Shown here: positions 13,178 to 19,196 of the stretch, piece by piece
Position numbering within the stretch: the first letter of the stretch is position 1
Layout: every line of letters begins with the position of its first letter
IMG/VR virus record: IMGVR_UViG_3300046680_000014
Span: 1-24,791 of that record
Length of the DNA: 24,791 bases
Reading direction: 5' to 3' (one strand)
Source: a virus
Program-made: the position numbers and the translations under genes
The notes under the pieces: model-generated
Database searches by the model: none
What the model saw: the letters and a program-made list of their open reading frames with translations, nothing else
What the model was told of the DNA's origin: nothing

Positions 13178-13208
13178 CCCCTTTCGGAGAAAACATGTTT
13201 GGGCTTTT
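13158..13208 (-). terminator. Terminator hairpin, inverted repeat works in both directions
   Basis: The arms AAAAGCCCAAAC and GTTTGGGCTTTT (12 bp, extended by a few pairs past one mismatch) flank a loop of about 18 bases. In leftward RNA the 3' arm runs into UUUUUGUUU. On the plus strand the same repeat ends in TTTTGTGTGG. It ends the unit that starts at 14306 and lies between the coiled-coil gene and the promoter for the 392-residue gene. Confidence 0.85.
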
Positions 13209-13326
13209 GTGTGGTTGGCCGGTGGGGTATCCGCATACTCGGGCATCAGTTCCCTTTCGCTTCCCATCCTCCGTTTACTTTCCTTACCAATCACTTACCG
13301 GTAACTTCTTGCCGCTTGAATCGAGA

Positions 13327-13758
13327 TTAGTAGTCCAACCGGCTACCTTCTGCCGCTTCGAGGGCTTGCTGTTCGAACTCGTCACGAAGTTGTTCCAGTG
13401 CGCCACTACAGATCATCTTGTCGAGGGTCGCATCGAGACGCATCGGGTCCACACCGCCGAACAGATCGGCTGCACCATCGACGTTCGCGCCGACCGTTGC
13501 CGTGATTTCCAGAATGCTCGGGAGGATGAACTTCAGGAGAGTGTAGCGTTCGGCATCATCGAACAGTGCCGCGCCTTCTTCGGCCAGTGCGTCGTTTTCT
13601 TCTTCGAGGTCTTCAATCGCTTCGAGCATCACGGCGAGGGTCGAATCCAGTTGACGGATCAGGCCGTTGGCAAGATTCAGCCCACTGCGAAGGACTTCGA
13701 TGTCGCTTTCATTTGCGACGTTTGCATCAACTTCTTCGAACGACAGGTATTGCGACAT
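13327..13758 (-). CDS. Acidic coiled-coil protein, unknown function
   Basis: A 143-residue acidic, helical protein. Residues 25-65 have clear heptad character (LNLANGLIRQLDSTLAVMLE, AIEDLEEENDALAEEGAAL) and probably form a coiled coil. A hydrophobic helix (LLKFILPSILEITATVGANV) and a Gly/Asp-rich turn follow, and the tail is acidic and helical. No family is recognised. It is the last gene of the unit that starts with the structured RNA and tRNA-like gene. Its ribosome site is poor (GAGAAACACCTA before the ATG), and two stable hairpins (13790-13821) precede it, so translation may be regulated. The following 118 bases are non-coding up to the terminator. Confidence 0.72.
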   Translation of the reverse strand: MSQYLSFEEVDANVANESDIEVLRSGLNLANGLIRQLDSTLAVMLEAIEDLEEENDALAEEGAALFDDAERYTLLKFILPSILEITATVGANVDGAADLFGGVDPMRLDATLDKMICSGALEQLRDEFEQQALEAAEGSRLDY

Positions 13759-13789
13759 TAGGTGTTTCTCAGATTGAATGTGAGTGACA

Positions 13790-13821
13790 GGGACCGAAGT
13801 CCCCGGTACGGTCTAGGACCG
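13790..13821 (-). other. Tandem RNA hairpins between two genes
   Basis: In the minus-strand RNA, CGGUC-CUA-GACCG is followed by GGGAC-UUCG-GUCCC, directly after the stop of the HTH gene and about 30 bases before the coiled-coil gene. No U tract follows, so this is not a normal terminator. It is more likely an mRNA-stabilising, processing or translation-control element. Confidence 0.65.
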
Positions 13822-13823
13822 CT

Positions 13824-14036
13824 TTACAGGAACGACGGGTACGATTGACCCATCTTCCACGCAAACTTGCCCGATTTGTTCGTCGTGCTTTCGATGTTCA
13901 GACCATCGTCACGCAGTTCACAGACACGCGCGGACGGCTTGGTGATGCCGTAAGCCTTGGCTTGCGTCGGCGTCAGGAGACGGCCTTTACGCAGAATGGA
14001 TTCGATCTTCGACTTCTGGGTTGCTTGCTTCTTCAT
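13824..14036 (-). CDS. Small helix-turn-helix protein
   Basis: A 70-residue basic protein. Residues 10-50 match a small HTH pattern (KIESILRKGRLLTPTQAKAYGITKPSARVCELRDDGLNI) common in phages: helix, 'LT..QA...YGI' turn, then a recognition helix 'ARV.ELR..G..I'. It would bind DNA and may regulate transcription or replication. The ATG at 14036 is preceded by AGAGAAAG at suitable distance. It lies immediately downstream of the tRNA-like gene on the transcript from the promoter at 14278-14306, so its mRNA would need cleavage at the tRNA 3' end or would carry the RNA structures as a leader. Confidence 0.82.
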   Translation of the reverse strand: MKKQATQKSKIESILRKGRLLTPTQAKAYGITKPSARVCELRDDGLNIESTTNKSGKFAWKMGQSYPSFL

Positions 14037-14067
14037 GTCTACTTTCTCTACAAGGTTTAGGGATTAT

Positions 14068-14171
14068 GTGAACGGCGGGACTCGAACCCACAATTGTCTC
14101 CGGCTTCATGGACGGGCTTTGACTTCCCGCTATTATCCGCCAGACGCGTCTACCAATTTCGCCACGTTCAC
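14068..14171 (-). tRNA. tRNA-Leu-like gene with abnormal anticodon region
   Basis: A 104-base tRNA-like sequence. The acceptor arms GTGAACG (14171-14165) and CGTTCAC (14074-14068) pair perfectly. The D-arm GCGAAATTGGTAGACGC is nearly identical to that of bacterial tRNA-Leu, and the T-arm GTGGG-TTCGAGT-CCCGC is canonical. CCA is not encoded. The 54 bases between D- and T-arm (about 32 expected for Leu) hold no standard 7-base anticodon loop. TCTGG can pair with CCGGA, but around a 36-base loop. Alternatively GCGGG/CCCGT closes a 9-base loop containing TCAAA, reminiscent of a Leu-CAA anticodon. It may be a degenerate tRNA, an interrupted tRNA or a tRNA-like RNA with another role. Confidence 0.6.
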
Positions 14172-14174
14172 TGC

Positions 14175-14267
14175 GATTCGATGAAGCCAACCGCCTCAAA
14201 TGGCGCTTCATGCGCCGGGACGAGCGGAGTACCGAAGTACTTGAATCCGCGCGGCCTTCATCGAATC
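14175..14267 (-). ncRNA. Structured RNA upstream of the tRNA-like gene
   Basis: The minus strand carries a 12-base perfect inverted repeat, GATTCGATGAAG (14267-14256) with CTTCATCGAATC (14186-14175), which can be extended past a bulge. It encloses two further hairpins: GCGG(ATTCA)AGTAC-TTCG-GTACT-CCGC (14250-14224) and GGCGC-ATGAA-GCGCC (14216-14202). The result is a three-way-junction-like RNA of about 93 bases. The 5' arm begins within a few bases of the predicted transcription start, and the 3' arm ends 3 bases before the tRNA-like gene. No reading frame fits. T4 encodes small stable RNAs of unknown role beside its tRNAs, which is a possible parallel. Confidence 0.65.
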
Positions 14268-14277
14268 AACAAGTGTG

Positions 14278-14306
14278 ATTATACGCTCATTCCCACACTT
14301 GGTCAA
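14278..14306 (-). promoter_or_regulatory. Strong sigma70 promoter for RNA/tRNA-like unit
   Basis: On the minus strand TTGACC (14306-14301), a 17-base spacer and a perfect TATAAT (14283-14278). The predicted start is near 14271, just 4 bases before the structured RNA. It sits 10 bases after the stop of the small membrane-protein gene. Confidence 0.85.
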
Positions 14307-14315
14307 CTACTTTCT

Positions 14316-14501
14316 CTACTTTTCTTCGTCTTCTACTTCTTCATCACCCGCGCGTTGCAGACGCACAACACCGAGTTCTTCAAGCTTTTCCAATACTGCC
14401 GTTGCACCAACGCTTTGACCACGTTTGTAGCAAGCGTAACATGCCGCCAACATGAGTGCAATCTGAATCAGGTCCATCAGCGAAAGAAAGTGATCGTACA
14501 T
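14316..14501 (-). CDS. Small single-span membrane protein
   Basis: A 61-residue protein with one hydrophobic segment (residues 9-24, MDLIQIALMLAACYACYKRG), followed by a Gly/Ala helix (VGATAVLEKLEELGV) and a strongly acidic tail (GDEEVEDEEK). The layout, a short N-terminus outside and a charged C-terminus inside, is common among small T4-type phage membrane proteins. The function is unknown, and a holin would normally be larger or have more spans. The ATG at 14501 has AAGGA 5 bases upstream and lies 25 bases inside the end of the metallopeptidase-like gene, suggesting co-translation. Confidence 0.75.
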   Translation of the reverse strand: MYDHFLSLMDLIQIALMLAACYACYKRGQSVGATAVLEKLEELGVVRLQRAGDEEVEDEEK

Positions 14502-15151
14502 GTGAATCCTTCTTGGTTATCCCGAATCCGGGTGATGTGTTCGTAAACCTTCTTGTAGAGACGATTGCGAATGTCTTTCCAGTCGGTTCCGTGGAAGGCT
14601 TCGACGTACATCGCCCATGCGAGGGATTTCGTGTAGCGACCATTGCGAAGATGGTCCATGTAGTTGCCGGGGAAGAAATGAAATAGTTCGATGGCGATGT
14701 CATGTGCATAGGCGTCGATTTCATCAATCTCTGCCAGATACGCTTGCCTCTCATTCATCGGTTCTCCACCACCAAGCATATAGGCCATGATCGGCGCGCG
14801 GTCATCTCTAAACCGGTACTGGTACTGGTGAATCAGTTCGTGTGAGAGTGATTGAAAGATGGCATAGACCATGTGCCTCACCAGCTTATCCGACAGATAC
14901 AACTTGTCGCTAAACTTCGACACATGGACTTCGATCTTGATCGGAGTGTGATGGTCTTCAGGTTCAAAGACACCACTGATCCCACAATCATCCGTGGCGA
15001 TAGCGTCACCAATCATCACACAGCGCGCTTGAAACGGGCGTATGGCGGTCTGGATCAGCTTACGAAGGTCAGAGTGCAGGATCGTGTCACGACCCCGCAG
15101 AGCGTCATATAACGGTTTCAGTCGCTTGTTGATTTTGCGTGCAAGGTACAT
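14477..15151 (-). CDS. Putative zinc metallopeptidase (HExxH)
   Basis: A 224-residue protein. Residues 104-108 are HELIH in the context SLSHELIHQYQYRFRDDR, the zincin catalytic motif. Downstream, YLAEIDEIDAYAHDIAIEL (about residues 138-156) supplies a candidate third ligand, Glu141 or Glu144. The N-terminal 100 residues include a basic start (ARKINKRLKPLYDALRGRD) and a beta-rich section (IKIEVHVSKF). Similar HExxH proteins occur in T4-like cyanophages and are usually annotated as hypothetical or virion-associated. There is no signal peptide, so the site of action is unclear. Its ribosome-binding site GGGAG lies inside the hairpin at 15155-15180, and a late-type octamer overlaps the hairpin, pointing to late-only translation. 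Confidence 0.82.
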   Translation of the reverse strand: MYLARKINKRLKPLYDALRGRDTILHSDLRKLIQTAIRPFQARCVMIGDAIATDDCGISGVFEPEDHHTPIKIEVHVSKFSDKLYLSDKLVRHMVYAIFQSLSHELIHQYQYRFRDDRAPIMAYMLGGGEPMNERQAYLAEIDEIDAYAHDIAIELFHFFPGNYMDHLRNGRYTKSLAWAMYVEAFHGTDWKDIRNRLYKKVYEHITRIRDNQEGFTCTITFFR

Positions 15152-15154
15152 GAC

Positions 15155-15186
15155 TACTCCCGAAAGTGTTTACGGGAGTATTTAGG
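15155..15186 (-). promoter_or_regulatory. Hairpin hiding the ribosome site, with overlapping late-type octamer
   Basis: In the minus-strand RNA, UACUCCCG (15180-15173) pairs perfectly with CGGGAGUA (15162-15155) around a 10-base loop. The 3' arm contains the GGGAG ribosome site of the metallopeptidase-like gene (ATG at 15151). The DNA just upstream, CCTAAATA (15186-15179), matches 6 of 8 late-promoter positions. A start about 6 bases after it would fall near 15173, removing the 5' arm so that the site is free. Confidence 0.65.
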
Positions 15187-15187
15187 A

Positions 15188-16603
15188 TTACCACTTGATC
15201 GCATCAAAGTCGAACCCGGACTTCGGTTTTGCCTTGGCCTGTGCCATCTTGAAGTCATCGGACTCATATGCGGACTTGGCTTCTTTCGCCGCCGCGTCTT
15301 TCATGATGCCGTCTTGCGCCGTGGTTTCAACATCATAGAGACGCATCTTTGCCCGGTCGATACCGACCACGAACCGCTTGTAGTAGTTGATGTCGCCGAA
15401 CCGGTTCTTCAACTGCTTGATCATGATCTGGTTCATCTTCTCTAGTTCTTCAGTCGGGATCAACGCGAAGAAGATGTCAAGGGACATTGGCAAGCCCATC
15501 GATTCTGAAGTGTTCGTCATGTCGATGTCGCTGTTGTCCATACCATCACGGTTCACCTGAGTGGCCGTCACGATAGGCACATCAAATTCGACCGCCATGC
15601 CGCGCAGTTCTTCAGCCGTTGCCTTGACGATGGTGTAGCTGTTGGCATTGCCACCGGCCTTGTATCGTTGCGACAGACAGATGTTGATGTAGTCCACGAA
15701 GATGATGTCGGGGACAAACTTCTGCTTGATCTTTAGTTCGTTCAACAACGATTTGAAGTGACCAACGTGCGCCGATGATGTCGGATATTCCTTGATGAAC
15801 AATCGGCCTTGCGTCTTCGCCGTGATCTTGGACATGCGACCAAGGAACGAATCCTTGTCCATCTTCTTCAGATCGTCCAGCGTGACATCGAGCAAGTTCG
15901 CATCATTACGTTCCGCGATGCGTTCTTCCGCCATTTCCGCCGTAATGTACAGGACGTTGTAGCCACTCGACACCAAGAAGGAAGCCCAATCCGTCATGAA
16001 CAGTGACTTACCCGCGCCAGTTGGTGCGAGGATACACGTCAACGTCTTCTTGGGCGGACCACCCTTCGTGACCTTGTTCAGAAGGTCCAGATGGAACGGA
16101 ACCCGTTCTTCTTCGCGGTTATAGAACTCGAATCGCTTCTCTGCATCCGCGAAGTAATCGTGACCTACGTTGCTGTTGAATGCGACCGCCAGTGCATCTT
16201 GAAGCAACTGAGGGATGCCGTCTTCGCCGACTTCCTTGTCTTTCCCATCCATGATCTGGATCGAACGGGTGATCGCATTGTAGACGGCTCTTTCCTTGCA
16301 AAACTTTTCCGTCTCGTTGATCAGGAATTCGTTGACGGTATCTGTAGGGGCATACTCACTCAGTTCATTGATACATGCTTCGTAGGTGTCTTCTCCGACC
16401 CCACGATCATTTTGCAGCGAAATCTCAATGGCTTCCTTCGACGGGCACTTGTTGTACTGATCGATGAAGCCTGAGATTGTTTTGTACATCTGACCATCAA
16501 TCTGATCTGCGAAATACTCACGCTTGAGGAAGGGGAAAACCTTCCGCATGTAGTCTTCGTTGTAGATCAAACCTTGCAGAATCGTCTTTTCGATGCGTTC
16601 CAT
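15188..16603 (-). CDS. 41: Replicative DNA helicase, T4 gp41 (DnaB-like)
   Basis: A hexameric 5'-3' fork helicase of the DnaB/RecA-fold family (471 residues; T4 gp41 is 475). The N-terminal domain (1-150) is helical, as in gp41. The motor domain has Walker A APTGAGKS (residues 193-200), Walker B IIFVDYIN (300-307), the sensor TATQVNRDG and a C-terminal VGIDRAKMR region. It works with the gp61-like primase encoded about 6 kb downstream. The ATG at 16603 is 3 bases from the stop of the preceding small gene and has only a weak ribosome site, suggesting coupling. The order uvsX-small gene-helicase is the same as in T4-type cyanophages. Confidence 0.96.
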   Translation of the reverse strand: MERIEKTILQGLIYNEDYMRKVFPFLKREYFADQIDGQMYKTISGFIDQYNKCPSKEAIEISLQNDRGVGEDTYEACINELSEYAPTDTVNEFLINETEKFCKERAVYNAITRSIQIMDGKDKEVGEDGIPQLLQDALAVAFNSNVGHDYFADAEKRFEFYNREEERVPFHLDLLNKVTKGGPPKKTLTCILAPTGAGKSLFMTDWASFLVSSGYNVLYITAEMAEERIAERNDANLLDVTLDDLKKMDKDSFLGRMSKITAKTQGRLFIKEYPTSSAHVGHFKSLLNELKIKQKFVPDIIFVDYINICLSQRYKAGGNANSYTIVKATAEELRGMAVEFDVPIVTATQVNRDGMDNSDIDMTNTSESMGLPMSLDIFFALIPTEELEKMNQIMIKQLKNRFGDINYYKRFVVGIDRAKMRLYDVETTAQDGIMKDAAAKEAKSAYESDDFKMAQAKAKPKSGFDFDAIKW

Positions 16604-16606
16604 CTA

Positions 16607-16891
16607 TTATTGCTTATCAGGTTCGGGGGCAGTGGAAATCAAATCATGTAGGATGTCCCCAAGCATGTTTTCGAACGCAGGGTTCTTGGCAAACTTGTCT
16701 TCGGGTAGTTCCGCGTGATACAGAACTTCATAGTTGAACTTGAGAGTGGCGTAGTCATCATCAGACTTCGGTTCGATGAATCGGACGTAATCATACTTGT
16801 AGATTACGTCCGCATAGTCACCGGACTTGATCTTGATGCACCAGAATTCCTCGCCGTCGAGTTCGATCAGGTCATAATTCGGGTGCGCCAT
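16607..16891 (-). CDS. Small conserved protein between uvsX and helicase
   Basis: A 94-residue acidic protein (MAHPNYDLIELDGEEFWCIKIKSGDYADVIYKYDYVRF, then an acidic helical tail ...FENMLGDILHDLISTAPEPDKQ). The N-terminal half is a small beta-rich domain. I recall a similar small open frame in this position in T4-like cyanophages, but it has no assigned function. Spacing is tight: 1 base from the uvsX stop and 3 bases from the helicase start, so the three are one translational unit. A role in loading or modulating helicase or UvsX is plausible by context only. Confidence 0.8.
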   Translation of the reverse strand: MAHPNYDLIELDGEEFWCIKIKSGDYADVIYKYDYVRFIEPKSDDDYATLKFNYEVLYHAELPEDKFAKNPAFENMLGDILHDLISTAPEPDKQ

Positions 16892-16892
16892 G

Positions 16893-18020
16893 TTATGCCG
16901 CTTCCTCTACATCTTCAACTTCTACTTCTTCGAGGTCTTCAAAGATGTCGGCGATTTCATCGTCGGTCAACATCTTCGCTTCACCAAGCTTGTACTTATC
17001 TTCGACAAACTGTTGATACGCCTTCGTGGTCAGGATCGGCAACCAGAAGTCGGCCTTGTGGGTTTCCTTCCGGGTGAACGATGTTTCTTCAACCGCGCCA
17101 GTCTCTTGATCGACCTTGGCGTAGCGTCCGTTGCCCTTGACCGGCACAATGAACTTGCCTTCAATCGCCCAATCGAACAGGCCCGACCACTTCGACATAC
17201 CGCCAGTGAAACTGATCGTGACCGGAATCTTCGACTTCTCTTTCACGTAGCGCGACTTCTCTACGTTGATCACGAATTCGTAGCCGTTCAGAACCTTCTT
17301 AGCGCCTTCGCCTTCGGTGTCTTGCTGACGACCGATGATGAAGATGGTATCCGCCGAATAGATGCCGCCAGTGCCGCCAGAAACGACCGTCTTCGCGTAC
17401 ATCTCTTGTGTCTGGTACGTGTGCTGAATACCGACCAACGGGATGTCCTTCATACGAAGGTGCGGCGTGATCATGCGGAAGATCGACTTCATCTGTTTGG
17501 CGCGGGTCATGTCGGCCACGGACTTTTCGTTCGTAGCGTCTTCGACTTCTTTACGCGATGCCAGATTACCAAGCGAGTCGATTGCAATCAGAACCTTGTC
17601 GCCGCGCTTGATGCCGTCTTTGTTCTTCGCGTCGAAGTAGTTCATGACATCGAACTTGAACTGTTCCATGTCCATCACCGGGACGTGCAGAATGCGCGAT
17701 GTGTCGATACCAAAGGCATCAAAGTACGATTGCGGCGTACCGAATTCGCTGTCGTAGAAGATCACAACTGCGTCAGGGTACTTGTCCAGATAAGCCTTGA
17801 TCATCAGGAGAACGAAGCCGGTCTTGAAGTGTCGCGAGGGGCCAGCAATCAGCGTGACACCCGGCGCAAAACCGCCATTCAGCTTACCCGACAACGCCAC
17901 GTTGAACGCCGGTACTGGCGTACTGATCAAGTCCTTCGTGTTGTACGTCTTCGATTCAGTGAGGACCGCAGCTTCTTTAACCGTGGACTGCGCTTGCAGT
18001 CGTTGCAACAGTTTTGACAT
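16893..18020 (-). CDS. uvsX: UvsX RecA-like recombinase
   Basis: A 375-residue strand-exchange ATPase of the T4 UvsX group, acting in recombination-dependent replication and repair. Walker A is GPSRHFKTGF (residues 60-69), diverging from the usual GxxxxGKT in the same way that UvsX (GPSKSFKS) does. Walker B is KVLIAIDSLGN (142-152). VGIQHTYQT and SGGTGGIYSADTIFIIGRQ are the DNA-binding and loop regions. The C-terminal 25 residues are strongly acidic (DIFEDLEEVEVEDVEEAA), as in UvsX and RecA, where the tail tempers DNA binding. The start at 18020 lies inside the preceding membrane-protein gene (44-base overlap). Confidence 0.96.
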   Translation of the reverse strand: MSKLLQRLQAQSTVKEAAVLTESKTYNTKDLISTPVPAFNVALSGKLNGGFAPGVTLIAGPSRHFKTGFVLLMIKAYLDKYPDAVVIFYDSEFGTPQSYFDAFGIDTSRILHVPVMDMEQFKFDVMNYFDAKNKDGIKRGDKVLIAIDSLGNLASRKEVEDATNEKSVADMTRAKQMKSIFRMITPHLRMKDIPLVGIQHTYQTQEMYAKTVVSGGTGGIYSADTIFIIGRQQDTEGEGAKKVLNGYEFVINVEKSRYVKEKSKIPVTISFTGGMSKWSGLFDWAIEGKFIVPVKGNGRYAKVDQETGAVEETSFTRKETHKADFWLPILTTKAYQQFVEDKYKLGEAKMLTDDEIADIFEDLEEVEVEDVEEAA

Positions 18021-18288
18021 CTTGAGTCTTTTCTTTACGTTTGTAATATAGCATCAAGGAAATCCATAATATATTCGCCGTGCACATGCACATGCCCGCG
18101 ATGAACGACCAGCGTTGACCGAGGGAGGGATAATAGAACACGTTCCATCCGCCCCATGACGTGAAGTACAAAGTCGTCAGGAGTGAGACACCACGGACCA
18201 ACTTGTCTCGATACAGGGTCCAGCAGTTGTTCAGGACGAACAGTGAGCCGGAAAATTCGAACGCTGCATTGATGATGTCGTTGGTCAT
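17977..18288 (-). CDS. Small multi-span membrane protein
   Basis: A 103-residue protein with about three hydrophobic segments (FEFSGSLFVLNNCWTLY; VSLLTTLYFTSWGGWNVFYY; WSFIAGMCMCTANILWISLM) and a basic, disordered tail (YKRKEKTQDVK). The pattern '..L....Y.DK.V.GVS...T.YFT.WG.WN.FYYP.LGQ.WSF.AG' is a phage and bacterial family I recognise, with a PQ-loop-like flavour, but its transport or sensing role is unknown. The ATG at 18288 is the first gene after the extended -10 promoter at 18316. Its last 14 codons overlap the start of uvsX, which is unusual for a membrane protein and a recombinase. Confidence 0.8.
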   Translation of the reverse strand: MTNDIINAAFEFSGSLFVLNNCWTLYRDKLVRGVSLLTTLYFTSWGGWNVFYYPSLGQRWSFIAGMCMCTANILWISLMLYYKRKEKTQDVKTVATTASAVHG

Positions 18289-18315
18289 GTGAAGAACTCT
18301 CAGGAAAGAAACCGC

Positions 18316-18338
18316 ATTATAGCACAGATTTGGGAATA
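18316..18338 (-). promoter_or_regulatory. Extended -10 promoter
   Basis: A perfect TATAAT (18321-18316) preceded by TGC (extended -10) and followed by GC. The expected -35 position (AACACG) is poor. Upstream of the -10 it shares ATTCCC and TGTGC with the primase promoter (9094-9122). It would start near 18309 and drive the membrane-protein, uvsX and helicase genes. Confidence 0.65.
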
Positions 18339-18342
18339 CGTG

Positions 18343-18930
18343 TTAGACGTAATGCACGTATTGGCTGACTATGTACTTCGGGCCAGACACAGGTTTGTTG
18401 CCCTTGTGGGGGAACATGAAGTTCGGCGGGAAGATCACCGTGCGACCAAGTTTGGGCTTGATGATAGCATCTTCGCCCGCGATGCCCCTGAAAACCGTCT
18501 CGCCGCCTTCCGCGACATCGTTCAGGTACGAGAACATCGCCAACTGTCGGCGGGACGATGCAGCGTCCCCTACGTCCGCGTGCCAGCCGAACTGATCGAT
18601 GTCATTGGCATCGTACTTCTTCATGCGGATGGCTTCGATAGCGCACATCTCGAACGGGACCAGAAATTCGGACTTCGTGACTTCTTTGTAGAAGTTGTAC
18701 AGCTTCTTCTGTGCGTCCATCAGTGCGATGCGATACCGCGTGATGAAGTCCGGGTGCAGGGTGAGATTCAGTTCTTCGAACCGTCTTGATTCCGTGCCCC
18801 AATCGAACTCGGACACCCGCTTGTGATGCCCCATCTCTGCATTGTCGAAGTCGCGGATCAGGTCTTCACACAGATCAGCCGGGAGTACGTCATCGACTAC
18901 AAGGATATAGTCGCCAAGATTTTTCAACAT
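18343..18930 (-). CDS. 2-oxoglutarate/Fe(II)-dependent oxygenase
   Basis: A 195-residue double-stranded beta-helix dioxygenase of the prolyl-hydroxylase-like type common in T4-like phages. The iron ligands are His117 and Asp119 (FGWHADVGD) and His175 (FPHKGNKPV). Lys185 in SGPKYIVSQYVHY probably binds 2-oxoglutarate, a place usually held by Arg or Lys. A conserved FSYLNDVAEGGETVF precedes the distal His. The substrate is unknown; protein or nucleic-acid hydroxylation has been suggested for such phage enzymes. The ATG at 18930 overlaps the upstream stop as TGATG. It ends the polymerase unit, and the next promoter starts just downstream of its stop. Confidence 0.92.
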   Translation of the reverse strand: MLKNLGDYILVVDDVLPADLCEDLIRDFDNAEMGHHKRVSEFDWGTESRRFEELNLTLHPDFITRYRIALMDAQKKLYNFYKEVTKSEFLVPFEMCAIEAIRMKKYDANDIDQFGWHADVGDAASSRRQLAMFSYLNDVAEGGETVFRGIAGEDAIIKPKLGRTVIFPPNFMFPHKGNKPVSGPKYIVSQYVHYV

Positions 18931-19196
18931 CAGAACACCTTCTTATCAGAAACTTCGTTCCACCAGTCCACCAAGCGATTCTGGCGGACCAACAACCAAT
19001 CGAGCAAGTGATACTTGCGGGCCACGAAGAATCCCATCACGACCAGTAAGACGAGATTCCACGCCGGGACCAAGCCCCACAAGATGTCTCGTGTCAGATC
19101 ACCCAAGGTGACGAAGCCATCATGTACCCGGTTCAGGATGACGAAGATTGGGACACAGAAGACGCATGTTACGAGATAGATTTGAAAGTCGGTCAA
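18930..19196 (-). CDS. Small two-span membrane protein (TTG start)
   Basis: An 88-residue protein with two hydrophobic segments: residues 5-21 (IYLVTCVFCVPIFVIL) and about 40-57 (WNLVLLVVMGFFVA), then a basic/aromatic C-terminal tail. No family is recognised. The only start that covers the first span is TTG at 19196-19194, which overlaps the upstream stop as TTGA and has an excellent ribosome site (GAGGA, 7 bases away), so a TTG start is likely. It lies between a small unknown gene and the oxygenase in the polymerase unit. Confidence 0.75.
   Translation of the reverse strand: MTDFQIYLVTCVFCVPIFVILNRVHDGFVTLGDLTRDILWGLVPAWNLVLLVVMGFFVARKYHLLDWLLVRQNRLVDWWNEVSDKKVF

Noticed and set aside
13094-13294. 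66-codon minus-strand open frame
   Set aside because: It runs through the terminator and promoter at 13149-13208 and into the start of the next gene, with no conserved-looking sequence. The non-coding 13209-13326 holds only a GGAGG and a TTACCGGTAA palindrome (13295-13304) of unclear meaning.
16890-18017. 375-codon open frame on the plus strand
   Set aside because: It lies exactly antisense to uvsX, lacks any known domain, and is explained by codon bias of the real gene.
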